The translations under genes and the position numbers were made by a program. From CAVSUZ01 sp963791885 (GTDB taxonomy: Bacteria; Pseudomonadota; Alphaproteobacteria; Acetobacterales; Acetobacteraceae): a DNA stretch of 64,000 nucleotides. This document shows, in pieces, positions 26,769 through 35,580 of the stretch. Location of the stretch: contig CAWBUL010000004.1 of assembly GCA_963791885.1 (NCBI GenBank), forward strand, positions 434,001 through 498,000, read 5' to 3'. How positions within the stretch are numbered: position 1 is the stretch's first letter; each line of letters starts with the position of its first letter. Below the pieces are notes generated by a model. The model saw nothing but the letters and a program-made list of their open reading frames with translations. It was not told the origin of the DNA and made no database searches.

Positions 26769-27889
26769 TTCGCTACTGCCGAACGAACTGGATGGTGCAG
26801 GGGCGGCCTTCGACACGCGTGCCGCTGCCGAACGAGCCATCGAAATGTGCATCGATGAAGTAGCTGTAGGGGGTACCGCGCGGTGTGTCGCGCCCCGGCA
26901 CATATTCTTTCGAGCCCGTGTGTCCCTGCGCGAGCAGCCGGCTCTGCCCATCCGGACCGATATTGCCATCGATCTGCAGCGAGACCGGCTGACCGGGGCT
27001 GCCATAGACCCCGTGCAGCACGCCGTTGCTGACGGTACTCATGAAATGGAAGTTGTAACCAAGCGCGTCGCGGATATTGGAGCAGGAGAGGGTAGTCGCC
27101 CAATTGCCATCGAACGCTGTGGTCGCGGCAGGCGCGGCAGCAGGACAAAGAAGGATCAGGACAGCGAGTGCAGTTCTGTACTTCAGAGCTGGGGGCTGAT
27201 TTTGAGGTACCGCGACGGCGAAGAAGACCAAGACCGACCAATCCGACGCCAAACACGGCGATGGTCCCAGGCTCCGGAACGGAGGCATGTGGGACCCCAA
27301 CCGTAAAGCCGTACCAGTCTTCGAAGGTCGGATTTGTCCATGTGATGGACGTATAGGTTCCACTAAACTGGATCGTGCCGTTCCCTTCTTGACCGCACAC
27401 CGCGTCGGTCCCGCAGAGATAAATGCTGGAGCCGCCATATTCCGCCGACGGCCCCCCACTTTCGATCGCGAATGGCTCAGCCGCCGTGAATTGGTAGCTG
27501 GCGACGATCCCGCCCTGTCCTAGGCTCCAGATCGCCAAGACCGGGTCCGTGACCGGGTGGGAGAACGTGACGGTGTCAGTCAGACCGTAAGGACCGCCAA
27601 ACTGCTGAATGATGCCGTTCGCGCCGGGCGGTGCATTCCCAATGGTGCCTCCGCTGAAAGTGGGCGGGGAGGGCTGCCAGCTCGGGTAGTTATAGAAAAG
27701 GTTTTCCACCTCTCCGCTGTCGGACACTCCTGTCGCTCCGGCCGAGCCGCTGGCGCTGCCAGGGCTAGAGAAGGCGTTTCCCTGTATGGAGGCGGTCCAA
27801 AGCGTCCAGTCGATGGTGCTGGCCGACGCCGGGCCAGCAACAATGGCGGCCGCGAACAGCAAGACGGAGGCCACGTGAAGGGAGCGCAT
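26729..27889 (-). CDS. PEP-CTERM protein with read-through tail
   Basis: Secreted PEP-CTERM protein. ATG at 27889 with AAGGTG upstream; signal peptide SLHVASVLLFAAAIVAGPASA; mature part low in charge, with one Cys pair (LCGTDAVC). The sorting signal VPEPGTIAVFGVGLVGLGLL then RRR ends near residue 226 (base 27212). A stop is expected there, but the frame stays open for another 160 residues. That tail is Arg and Cys rich and overlaps the small secreted gene in a different phase, so it is not real coding sequence of the ancestor. A frameshift or lost stop is likely. Confidence 0.7.
   Translation of the reverse strand: MRSLHVASVLLFAAAIVAGPASASTIDWTLWTASIQGNAFSSPGSASGSAGATGVSDSGEVENLFYNYPSWQPSPPTFSGGTIGNAPPGANGIIQQFGGPYGLTDTVTFSHPVTDPVLAIWSLGQGGIVASYQFTAAEPFAIESGGPSAEYGGSSIYLCGTDAVCGQEGNGTIQFSGTYTSITWTNPTFEDWYGFTVGVPHASVPEPGTIAVFGVGLVGLGLLRRRGTSKSAPSSEVQNCTRCPDPSLSCCRACRDHSVRWQLGDYPLLLQYPRRAWLQLPFHEYRQQRRAARGLWQPRSAGLAADRWQYRSGWAEPAARAGTHGLERICAGARHTARYPLQLLHRCTFRWLVRQRHACRRPPLHHPVRSAVANYFSRVPAPIGGT
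26773..27186 (-). CDS. Small secreted protein, unknown function, atypical start
   Basis: About 137 residues. After KYRTALAVLILLCPAAAPAA, a typical signal sequence with cleavage near AAPAATT, the mature part has DGNWATTLSCSNIRD, GVYGSPGQPVSLQIDG and GTRVEGRPCTIQFVRQ, a beta-rich pattern with a Cys pair. No ATG exists at the expected position: the codon before KYRT is CTG (27186); TTG at 27231 is the other option. It overlaps the 3' part of the PEP-CTERM frame in another phase, so the real start codon may have been lost by mutation. Convergent with the LutA-like gene. Confidence 0.6.
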   Translation of the reverse strand: MKYRTALAVLILLCPAAAPAATTAFDGNWATTLSCSNIRDALGYNFHFMSTVSNGVLHGVYGSPGQPVSLQIDGNIGPDGQSRLLAQGHTGSKEYVPGRDTPRGTPYSYFIDAHFDGSFGSGTRVEGRPCTIQFVRQ

Positions 27890-28015
27890 CGGGCACCTTA
27901 ATGAATATCAGACAGAATATTAGACGTTTCCCGCCTCAGTTGCAAGATTTTTAACGGTTGCCAAATACGAGGATCCGCTGGGCATCGCCTGTACGTCCAA
28001 CCGGGGCAACTCCCC

Positions 28016-28249
28016 TCAGGCGGCGGCGCGCGATCGTGGCCGGCTCTTGTCGACCGGATAAGTGTCCTGCCCGCTCACCGTAATTTCCAACATCGAGACG
28101 GTGGGCGGCACCGGCAGCAGCGCATCGCCGTCCGTCCAGCGCCACATCGCGGCGCCGTCATGCCCGGGGGCCCACCAACCGTCCGTCAATGAGGGATGAT
28201 CCAGCGAAAACGAGCGTGTGGATGCGCCGAAGCTGATGCGGTGGACCAT
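28016..28249 (-). CDS. Short hypothetical protein
   Basis: 77 residues starting MVHRISFGASTRSFSLDHP and containing GWWAPGHDGAAMWRWTDGDA. This Trp-rich pattern occurs, in my recollection, as a C-terminal part of larger proteins in related bacteria, so the gene may be a detached fragment. No domain assignment. Lies between the PEP-CTERM gene and lptM. Confidence 0.4.
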   Translation of the reverse strand: MVHRISFGASTRSFSLDHPSLTDGWWAPGHDGAAMWRWTDGDALLPVPPTVSMLEITVSGQDTYPVDKSRPRSRAAA

Positions 28250-28337
28250 GACGCCGAGGCGACGGCGATCCTCAATCTACGGACGTGCCGCTAATGCTCA
28301 GCAGATCGTCGCTTTCGATGTGTATTCGATGCGACCT

Positions 28338-28469
28338 TCACTTTGTTGGATAGGCGCGCGGCCAGGTGACCTGATCCGGCGGCCCTGGCGGCGAGGGTGG
28401 GCCCTTCTTGCCGCACGACGCGAGCAGCATGGTTGCAACCACAACCGCCACGAGAGACGCGATCCTCAC
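28338..28469 (-). CDS. lptM: LptM-type small lipoprotein (YifL-like)
   Basis: 43 residues from a GTG at 28469 to TGA at 28338: MRIASLVAVVVATMLLASCG, then KKGPPSPP and a Pro-rich tail. LLASC is a lipobox, so the mature protein is a lipid-anchored outer-membrane lipoprotein with Cys at residue 19. The CGxKGPL/P start of the mature part matches LptM, which in Enterobacteria assists LptD disulfide maturation. The GTG overlaps the argH stop by four bases (GTGA). Too short for most gene finders. Confidence 0.8.
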   Translation of the reverse strand: MRIASLVAVVVATMLLASCGKKGPPSPPGPPDQVTWPRAYPTK

Positions 28470-29872
28470 AGGCGCTGCAACCAGGCAGTGGCCTGAGCGG
28501 CGACGTTCTCCGGCGCGGTTCCACCGTAACTGCGGCGGGACGCGACGGAGGCGTCCACGCTCAGCACCGAAAACACGTCGTCAGAAATGCGCGGCTCGAC
28601 GCTTTGCATGTCACCAAGGCTCAATCCGGAAAGATCCACGCCCTTTCGTTCTGCTATCGCGACCAAACGGCCCGTCACGTGATGCGCCTCCCGAAACGGC
28701 AGCTTGAGCGCGCGCACCAGCCAGTCGGCCAGATCGGTGGCCGTGGCGAACCCTGCACAAGCCATCTCGCGCATCCGCGCCAGATCCGGCGTCATATCGG
28801 CCGCCATGCCGGCCATCGCGGCGAGCGACAGAGACCACGCCTCGGCAGCGTCGAAGACCGGCTCCTTGTCTTCCTGCATGTCCTTCGCATAGGCGAGCGG
28901 CAAGCCCTTCATCACCGTCAGCAATGCGATCAGATCGCCGAACACGCGGCCCGTCTTGGCGCGCACCAGCTCCGCCGCATCCGGGTTGCGCTTCTGCGGC
29001 ATGATGGAGCTGCCGGTGGTGAAGGCGTCCGACAAACGGATGAACCGCCACGGGGCGCTGCACCAAATGATGATCTCCTCGGCGAAGCGCGACAGATGCA
29101 TAGCCGAGATCGACGCCGCCGACAGAAACTCCAGCGCGAAGTCACGGTCCGACACCGCATCCAGCGAATTGGCCGAGGGCCGGTCGAACCCCAGTGCTGA
29201 TGCGGTCGCATGACGGTCGATCGGAAACGATGTACCGGCCAGCGCCGCAGCGCCAAGCGGGCATTCGTTCAGCCGCACCCGCGCATCGAGCAGCCGGCCG
29301 CGGTCGCGCCCCAGCATCTCCACATACGCAAGGAGGTGATGGCCGAAGGTGACGGGTTGCGCGGACTGCAGATGCGTAAACCCGGGCATGGGATCGGCCG
29401 CATGAGTCTTGGCCCGTTCCGCAAGCACACGCATCAGGTCAGCAACCTGTACCACCAGCCCATCGATCGCGTCCCTGACCCACAAACGGAAATCGGTGGC
29501 GACCTGGTCATTGCGGCTACGCCCGGTATGCAGTCGCTTGCCGGCCTCACCGATGCGCTCGGTCAGACGCAATTCGATGTTCATGTGGATATCTTCGAGG
29601 GCGGTTTCGAAGCTGAAGCGCCCTGTCTCGATCTCGTGAGCCAGTGCCTCTAGACCGGTGCGGATCGTCCGTTCATCTTCGGCGCTGATGATTCCGGCCC
29701 GTGCCAGCATCGCCGCGTGCGCCAGCGATCCGCCTATGTCCTGGCGCCACAATTTACGATCGAAGCCGATGGAGGCATTGATCTCTTCCATGATGACGGA
29801 GGGGCCCGCCTGGAAGCGTCCGCCCCATTGGGCATTGGCGGCCGTGTTCCGCTGCTCCGGCGTGGTACTCAA
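28466..29872 (-). CDS. argH: Argininosuccinate lyase
   Basis: Splits argininosuccinate into arginine and fumarate, last step of arginine synthesis. The signature GSSIMPQKRNPD is present, with TGRSRNDQVATDFRLW and GFTHLQSAQPVTFGHHLLAY. The family N terminus (NAQWGGRF) starts a few residues after a TTG at 29872 (MSTTPEQRN), which I take as start, giving 468 residues; no ATG is in a suitable place and upstream codons run into the divergent gene. Start is 15 bases from the divergent TlpA gene start. Followed by lptM with a four-base overlap. Confidence 0.95.
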   Translation of the reverse strand: MSTTPEQRNTAANAQWGGRFQAGPSVIMEEINASIGFDRKLWRQDIGGSLAHAAMLARAGIISAEDERTIRTGLEALAHEIETGRFSFETALEDIHMNIELRLTERIGEAGKRLHTGRSRNDQVATDFRLWVRDAIDGLVVQVADLMRVLAERAKTHAADPMPGFTHLQSAQPVTFGHHLLAYVEMLGRDRGRLLDARVRLNECPLGAAALAGTSFPIDRHATASALGFDRPSANSLDAVSDRDFALEFLSAASISAMHLSRFAEEIIIWCSAPWRFIRLSDAFTTGSSIMPQKRNPDAAELVRAKTGRVFGDLIALLTVMKGLPLAYAKDMQEDKEPVFDAAEAWSLSLAAMAGMAADMTPDLARMREMACAGFATATDLADWLVRALKLPFREAHHVTGRLVAIAERKGVDLSGLSLGDMQSVEPRISDDVFSVLSVDASVASRRSYGGTAPENVAAQATAWLQRL

Positions 29873-29899
29873 GGAAGGAATCCCGCAGTGAGATGGAAG

Positions 29900-30436
29900 A
29901 TGTCGCGCCGAGCGGCGCTGGCGGGCGGGACCGTAGCGGCGGTGATGGGCGGGCGCAAATGCGCTGCGATCATCGCCGGACCGCTGCCGCAATTGGTCCT
30001 GCTCAAGCCGCCGGCCCCTCCACCTTCCTTTACGTTTCAGGACGAAAACGGCGCCACCCATAAGCTGGCCGACTACCCGGGTGATGCCTTCGTGGTGAAT
30101 TTCTGGGCGACCTGGTGCGCGCCGTGCACGGCGGAATTGCCGTCGCTCGACAGGCTCGCCGGCGATGTCGCCAATCAGCACATCAAGGTGCTCGCCCTGT
30201 CATCGGATCACGGCGGCGCACCGGTCGTTCGGAAGTTCTACGAACAGCACGGCATCAAGAACCTGGCGGTGCTGCTCGACCCGCAAGGCCAGGCAATGCA
30301 AGCCTTCAAGGCGCGCGGCGTGCCCACAACCTACATCATCGACACACGCGGTCTCATGCAGGCTTATGCCGAGGGGGCCGAGGATTGGGGCACCGATCCC
30401 GCGGCGAAGCGCGTGACCGAACTCGCCTCGACCTGA
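29900..30436 (+). CDS. TlpA-family thiol:disulfide oxidoreductase
   Basis: Periplasmic thioredoxin-like protein, reducing disulfides in proteins such as apocytochromes. ATG 29900 (MSRRAALAGGTVAAVM) gives a twin-arginine-like leader; an in-frame GTG at 29888 is an alternative. The redox motif is FWATWCAPCTAELPSL. cis-Pro motif GVPTTYIID follows. About 178 residues. Next gene overlaps its TGA (TGATG). Divergent from argH, a common arrangement with lptM/argH in alphaproteobacteria. Confidence 0.92.
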   Translation: MSRRAALAGGTVAAVMGGRKCAAIIAGPLPQLVLLKPPAPPPSFTFQDENGATHKLADYPGDAFVVNFWATWCAPCTAELPSLDRLAGDVANQHIKVLALSSDHGGAPVVRKFYEQHGIKNLAVLLDPQGQAMQAFKARGVPTTYIIDTRGLMQAYAEGAEDWGTDPAAKRVTELAST

Positions 30437-31839
30437 TGCCAACGCCGCTCATGCTCGGCATGATCCTGATGCCCGAGTTCATCCAGTGCGAAGGCCTGGA
30501 ACAGGTGCTGCACAATTGCCTGGATGTGGCAGGTGCGACGGATATGACGACCGTTGCATCCGTTATGGAACCGGCCGACGAGGCGCATGGTGAACGCGAA
30601 CCGCCGAGCGACGGTGGCGCCGGGGACAAGAGGGTGCTGGATCGGCCGTTATGGGGCAAGCGCTGGCTCTATTTGCGTACTGCGCCGAGCTTCGAGCCGG
30701 ACCGTTCACTCTATGCACACACCCCGTACGACCCGCCGCAACCGACTGAACTGACCGCGCGGCAAGGGCATGTCGTCACCGATTTCCTCAACGCCTGCCG
30801 GCAGCGCGGCGTCCGGACATGGCTGCAAGTGATGGCCGCTGCCCCGCCCGGAATCCGCGTGCAGTTCGGCGGTCCCCGGCCCCAGGATTGTGCGGTCGCA
30901 GCCGATGCGCAGGAAATCGGCCGCCGAGTCGATCGCAACGGCTCAATGGCAAACGACGCGATACGCCATTTCCTCAGCGCATTGCTGCGCGATCTGGCAC
31001 GCGCCTATCCTTAGGCGGACGGATTCCGCCTCGACTGGCCGGAATACGCACCATACGATTTCAACACGCTGTTCTTCGATTACAGCCCCGATGCAATGGC
31101 GCTTGGTATGCGCCTCGGCTTCGATGTTGAGGCGATCCGTGCCGGCATGCGCCGGATCGCCGAACGGATTCCCGCGCTCGCGCAGCCAGGCGCGTTGGCT
31201 TCGCTTGCTGCGAGGGTCGATCGCACCGGTCTGACAACGCTGCTGACGCAGCATCCGGTGATCGGTCAGCATCTTGCGTTCCGAGCGGCAATCGTCGCCG
31301 ACTTCATTGCGTTCGTTGGCTCCGTGACGAAAGCACTCGGCAAGCAACTGTTCCTGCAAGGGTTCCCGCCGCCCTGGAACCTGCTCTCCGGCTTCGATCC
31401 GGCCTTCAACAGCACCGTCGCCGATGCCATCGGCATCAAGGCCTACACCATGCATTGGCCGATGATCGCGCGAAACTACTACGACACACTGGTCACGCGT
31501 GGTGCACCTGCCGGCAACGAACTCGCAGCCCTGATCGTGCGCGCTCTCGCCATCGCCCCGCCGCCGTCTTCACCCGATGCGCTGCGCTATCCCGATCCCG
31601 ACGAGAACCATCCGGCGGATAGCGCCGCCATCGCTGCGAAAATGGAAAGCGCACGCTCGGCCGTTCGTGGCGCCGGGTTCTGGGGGATCAGCCACGCCTA
31701 TGGTCCCGACGCCGACATGATGCGCCGCTTCCGCGCGGTCGCCGGCGCATCGGGCGGACGCGTCTATCTCAACCGCTACGGCTATCTGAACGACAACAAA
31801 CTGCGGATGGTCGGCGAGTTCGTAAGGGGCACCCGGTAG
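30436..31839 (+). pseudogene. Hypothetical TIM-barrel/glycosidase-like protein interrupted by one amber codon
   Basis: From ATG 30436 (MPTPLMLGMILMPEF) the frame is open to a TAG at 31012-31014 and then continues in the same frame, with equally protein-like sequence, to TAG 31839 (467 residues in all). Around the stop the reading is LLRDLARAYP, stop, ADGFRLDWPEYAPYDFNTL. The DGFRLDWPEY element looks like the active strand of a glycosidase-like barrel, and HFLSALLRDL, FNTLFFDYSP and ISHAYGPDADMMRRF fit a folded protein. Family not identified. Either a recent nonsense mutation, a sequence error or read-through. Coupled to the TlpA gene by overlap. Confidence 0.75.
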
Positions 31840-31843
31840 CGCT

Positions 31844-32752
31844 CTACCGCCCCTGCTGTATGGCCGATAGCAACCAGCGCCCGCCGGACACACGCACGAA
31901 GGTCCAAAGCTCCGTTGCGGTCACATGCTCGGTCGGGCTGCCATCGACAACACGGCCCGTGCCATCGCGCGTCGCGTCGATCATCGAAAACCTCATCGCG
32001 ACTGTCGCATACTCCCGCCCTTGCTCGCGCCAGGACTGCGCCAAATCGCCCTGCAGCAGGTGCACGTCGCTCACCTCGTTGCGGACGCCACGGCTGACCT
32101 GGTCGGACAATTGCTCGCTGAAATAGCCGAGCATCTCCGGCGTCGTCAGTGTGGACATGCGCTGCAGGTCGTGGCGGCTCCAGGCGTCCTGCACCGCGCC
32201 GAGCGTACTTTCAAAGTCATTGTAGTCGGCTGCCGTGATCTCCAGCCCGGGCGCACCCGTACCGCCACCAGCCGGCATCGGCTGGGGGCCGGGCTGTTGG
32301 GGGGAACGGCCAAACATAGACGGACCGCTGGCGAAGGCCGGGCTCGAGCCGCGGAACAGCCGGATCAGCCAGCGAACGATAAACACGATGATGACGATCC
32401 GGATCAGCAGCCCGAACAGGCCAAAGAACCCGAACCCGCCATGGCCGAACAGCATGCTGCCAAGCCCGACGCCGATCAGCCCGCCAAGCAAGCCCGACCC
32501 GAAGCCTGATCGGTAATACCCGCGGTTGTACCCGTAGCCGGAACCATATCCCTGCGACTGTCCGGGTGTCATGCTGCGCTGGATCGGCGAGGCCCCATAG
32601 GGCGCTGTCCGCGTCACCGACGGTGCGGAGAAAGTGTAGCTGCCGCGGCTGCCGAACGACCCGCCCGAGCCGGCACGGGCCTGCGCCAAGCCAGGACTCA
32701 GAACCAGCATCAGCGCGGCAAAGAGAGCGAGAATGATGGACGTGCGGCGCAT
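31844..32752 (-). CDS. Tim44-like domain protein, membrane anchored
   Basis: Start ATG 32752 (MRRTSIILALFAALML) opens a signal peptide ending near AQARA. A Gly/Ser-rich stretch (GSGGSFGSRGSYTFSAPS), a Gly-rich membrane region (LLGGLIGVGLGSML) and a second span LLIRIVIIVFIVRWLI follow. The C-terminal 150 residues are a Tim44/TIM44-like domain (DYNDFESTLGAVQDAWSRHD; LTTPEMLGYFSEQL). About 302 residues. Members occur in Acetobacteraceae and relatives with unknown roles, perhaps in envelope assembly. Frame extends upstream to 32866, but the signal peptide fixes the start. Confidence 0.88.
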   Translation of the reverse strand: MRRTSIILALFAALMLVLSPGLAQARAGSGGSFGSRGSYTFSAPSVTRTAPYGASPIQRSMTPGQSQGYGSGYGYNRGYYRSGFGSGLLGGLIGVGLGSMLFGHGGFGFFGLFGLLIRIVIIVFIVRWLIRLFRGSSPAFASGPSMFGRSPQQPGPQPMPAGGGTGAPGLEITAADYNDFESTLGAVQDAWSRHDLQRMSTLTTPEMLGYFSEQLSDQVSRGVRNEVSDVHLLQGDLAQSWREQGREYATVAMRFSMIDATRDGTGRVVDGSPTEHVTATELWTFVRVSGGRWLLSAIQQGR

Positions 32753-32834
32753 CACGGCGGATCGCCCTTCTGTGATCACGCCCGAAATATAAGCACGGCC
32801 CCCGCGCCCTGACAGGGGAACCACTGAGGCGAGG

Positions 32835-33134
32835 TTAGCCTGCCTCTGCCCGCTTCGCCTGTGCACGCTTCAGGCGGCGCTTGATGACCTGCACGCCCTC
32901 AGGCAGGCGCCGGTTCGGCGTGGAGAGCAGGTATGCGTCGATGCCGCCTTTGGCCTCGACCGTGCGAATGGCACGGGTGGACAGGCGCAGCCGGATCGGC
33001 GTGCCGAGGATGTCGGACAGAAGCGAAGTGACCTGCAGGTTCGGCAGGAAACGGCGGCGGGTCTTGTTATTGGCATGGCTGACGTTGTTGCCGGTCAGCA
33101 CGCCCTTACCCGAGATCTGGCAGCGGCGGGACAT
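32835..33134 (-). CDS. rpmB: 50S ribosomal protein L28
   Basis: 99 residues, starting MSRRCQISGKGVLTGNNVSH (ATG 33134), followed by NKTRRRFLPNLQ, the L28 hallmark. RLRLSTRAIRTVEAKGGID and RLPEGVQVIKRRLKRAQAK complete the alphaproteobacterial form. Monocistronic between the Tim44 gene and chvG. Confidence 0.97.
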   Translation of the reverse strand: MSRRCQISGKGVLTGNNVSHANNKTRRRFLPNLQVTSLLSDILGTPIRLRLSTRAIRTVEAKGGIDAYLLSTPNRRLPEGVQVIKRRLKRAQAKRAEAG

Positions 33135-33190
33135 CACGCATTCCTAAACTCGCGAGAAGCCGGGGCTTATGGCCAAGCCATCCCGCCGCG

Positions 33191-34876
33191 TCAAGCCGCG
33201 GGCAGGCGAACGGTAAAGCGGGCGCCCAGCACACTCCCGTCCGGAGCGCGGCGGTTTTCGGCGATGATCCGGCCGCGCAGCGCCTCCACGATCTGGCGGC
33301 TGATGGACAGTCCCAGGCCGGAATGGGTGCCGAACCGCTCTTCCCGCGGCCGCTCGGAGTAGAAGCGGTCGAAGATCTGCTCCAGCTTCCCGTCGGGTAT
33401 GCCGGGGCCCTCATCGTCGATTGTGACCTCCACGATGCCGTCGTCCTCATGGGCGTTCACCAGGATCCGACCCCCCGGAGGGCTGAAGGACTCCGCGTTG
33501 TTGAGCAGATTGCGGAACACCTGCACCAACCGGTCCTCCACACCGCGTACCGACAGTCCCCGCTCCGGCCCCATGACGTCGATCCGAGGGTCCTGCTCGC
33601 CGCGCGTGGCATCATGCAGTTCCTTCAGGGTGCGGAGCATGGGTGCCAGGTCCACCCGTTCCGTGATGACGCGCGACAACTCCGCGTCGACGCGGGAAGC
33701 ATCGGACACATCGCTGATCAGCCGGTCCAGCCGGGTCACGTCATCGGTGATGATGGCGAGCAACTGGCGCTGGCGGCCCTGATCCTCGATCCGGCGCAGG
33801 GTCTCGATGGCGCTGCGAATGGAGGACAAGGGGTTCTTGATCTCGTGCGCCACGTCGGCGGCGAAACGCTCGATCGCGTCCATCCGCGCCCACAGAGCGG
33901 CGGCGGAATCGGCCAGCGCCACCGCCAGCGCCCCGACCTCGTCCCGGCGACGGAGCAAAGACCGCGGGACGCTGCCCGTGCGGCCCTGTCCCTCGCGCAT
34001 TTCCATGGCTGCCTCGGCCAGGCGAAGGATGGGCCGGGCGATGGTCAACGACAGGTACCAGGAAAGCAGCACCGTCAGCCCGAGCGCCAGGCCGAACAGG
34101 CCGAGAATGGACATGCGGATGGCAAACAGGCTGGCATCCACCTCTCGCGCCTCACGCGTCAGCAGAATGATGCCGACCGTGTGGCGGTCGCGCTCGATCG
34201 GCTCGGCGACGGTGACGAGCAGCCGGTTGTCATGCGTGCGGCGGATGTAGGGCGCCATTTCCCGGCTCTGGTCTGCGCTGGACAGCCGCACCTCCTCCTT
34301 CACATCGGGCTGCCATTCCGGACCGGCGCCGACGGGAGACAGGTCGATCTGATTGGGGGTCTTGTGCGGCAGCAGCGCCAGGACGTGGTCGTACACCCAG
34401 CCGATGGCCCCAAGAACCGCACCGTGGGTGATGGCCGGCGGAAGCTGCTGGGTTTCGGTGCGACCGCCAAGGTTCTGCACCGCAGAATCGGCGATCAGCG
34501 TGCCGTCCGGTCCGTAGATGCGGGCCTGGGCGTCGGGGGTCGGCTCGGTCAGCCGGTTGAGCAGCGGGCGCGCGATCTCCGGCACCAGCTTGGGGTCGGC
34601 TGGGTTGGCCATGTTGACCGCGCTTTCCGCCAGGGCACCGGCATAGATGCGCGCCTGCTCGCGCAATGCGACGACCTCGGCTTCCAGCAGTCCGTTCTGA
34701 TATTGGTCCAGATAGAGCAGCGCAGCGAGAAGCAGGGCCAGCGGCAGCAGATTCACCAGCAGAACGCGCCGCAGCATGGGAGAGACCCAGCGCGGGCGAG
34801 GAACCGCGCTTTCCGGGCGATCGGCGCGCGAGAAAGCGCGCGCAGGCTGCCGGGACAGGATCGGCAGCTGGAGCAA
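33191..34876 (-). CDS. chvG: ChvG-type sensor histidine kinase
   Basis: Inner-membrane sensor for acidity or envelope stress in alphaproteobacteria; partner of the adjacent ChvI. Starts at TTG 34876 right after chvI; an ATG at 34777 (MLRRVLLVNLLPLALL) is an alternative and sits at the first membrane span. A periplasmic domain of about 200 residues, a second span (LGLFGLALGLTVLLSWYLSL) and a HAMP linker precede the kinase. H-box FAADVAHEIKNPLSSIRSA, N-box FRNLLNNAESFSPPGG and G-boxes DEGPGIPDG and GLGLSISRQIV are intact. 561 residues. Confidence 0.92.
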   Translation of the reverse strand: MLQLPILSRQPARAFSRADRPESAVPRPRWVSPMLRRVLLVNLLPLALLLAALLYLDQYQNGLLEAEVVALREQARIYAGALAESAVNMANPADPKLVPEIARPLLNRLTEPTPDAQARIYGPDGTLIADSAVQNLGGRTETQQLPPAITHGAVLGAIGWVYDHVLALLPHKTPNQIDLSPVGAGPEWQPDVKEEVRLSSADQSREMAPYIRRTHDNRLLVTVAEPIERDRHTVGIILLTREAREVDASLFAIRMSILGLFGLALGLTVLLSWYLSLTIARPILRLAEAAMEMREGQGRTGSVPRSLLRRRDEVGALAVALADSAAALWARMDAIERFAADVAHEIKNPLSSIRSAIETLRRIEDQGRQRQLLAIITDDVTRLDRLISDVSDASRVDAELSRVITERVDLAPMLRTLKELHDATRGEQDPRIDVMGPERGLSVRGVEDRLVQVFRNLLNNAESFSPPGGRILVNAHEDDGIVEVTIDDEGPGIPDGKLEQIFDRFYSERPREERFGTHSGLGLSISRQIVEALRGRIIAENRRAPDGSVLGARFTVRLPAA

Positions 34877-34878
34877 GG

Positions 34879-35580
34879 TTAGCGTTCCTTATATCGGTAG
34901 CCGATCCCGTATAGCGTTTCGATCTGGTTGAACGTGTCGTCGACGTTGCGGAACTTCTTGCGGATGCGCTTGACGTGACTGTCGATGGTGCGGTCGTCGA
35001 CGTAGATGTTTTCGCCATAGGCCGCGTCGATCAACTGATCGCGGCTTTTCACCATGCCAGGGCGGGCGGCAAGAGCTTTCACCAGCAGGAATTCCGTGAC
35101 CGTTAGCTGGATGTCCTCGCCCTTCCAGGTGCATTGATGCTTGGTATCGTCGAGAACCAAGTCGCCGCGGACCAGCACCCCGCCGGGCGCGGCGCCCGAG
35201 CCTTCTGCGCGTGAGGCCTCATTGCGGCGAAGCAGTGCACGGATACGCTCGATTAGCAGGCGCTGGGAGAACGGCTTGGTGATGTAGTCGTCGGCGCCGA
35301 GGCGCAGACCCATCAGTTCATCCACCTCCTCATCCTTGGAGGTCAGGAAGATCACCGGCATGGAGCTGCGCTGACGCAGGCGTTGCAATAACTCCATCCC
35401 GTCCATGCGGGGCATCTTGATGTCGAGCACCGCCAGATCCACCGGCCGCGCCGTCAGACCCTGCAAGGCGCTTTCCCCGTCCGTGTACGTCCGGACCTGG
35501 AAGCCTTCCTGCTCGAGCGTCATGGAGACGCTGGTAAGGATATTCCGGTCATCGTCCACGAGTGCGATCGTGTGTTTCAT
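34879..35580 (-). CDS. chvI: ChvI-type response regulator
   Basis: OmpR/PhoB-class regulator; partner of ChvG. Receiver phosphoacceptor Asp near 53 (LAVLDIKMPRMDG), acidic pair VDDDR, and Lys in FLTSKDEE. C-terminal winged helix with RDQLIDAAYGENIYVDDRTIDSHVKRIRKKF. 233 residues. Ends two bases before chvG. Its start codon lies inside the 3' extension of phbB. KHTIALVDDDRNIL is the family N terminus, supporting ATG 35580. Confidence 0.95.
   Translation of the reverse strand: MKHTIALVDDDRNILTSVSMTLEQEGFQVRTYTDGESALQGLTARPVDLAVLDIKMPRMDGMELLQRLRQRSSMPVIFLTSKDEEVDELMGLRLGADDYITKPFSQRLLIERIRALLRRNEASRAEGSGAAPGGVLVRGDLVLDDTKHQCTWKGEDIQLTVTEFLLVKALAARPGMVKSRDQLIDAAYGENIYVDDRTIDSHVKRIRKKFRNVDDTFNQIETLYGIGYRYKER

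Noticed and set aside
30436..31839. Pyrrolysine or other amber recoding
   Set aside because: No supporting genes in the window and the codon is not at a recognisable active site; a nonsense mutation is simpler.
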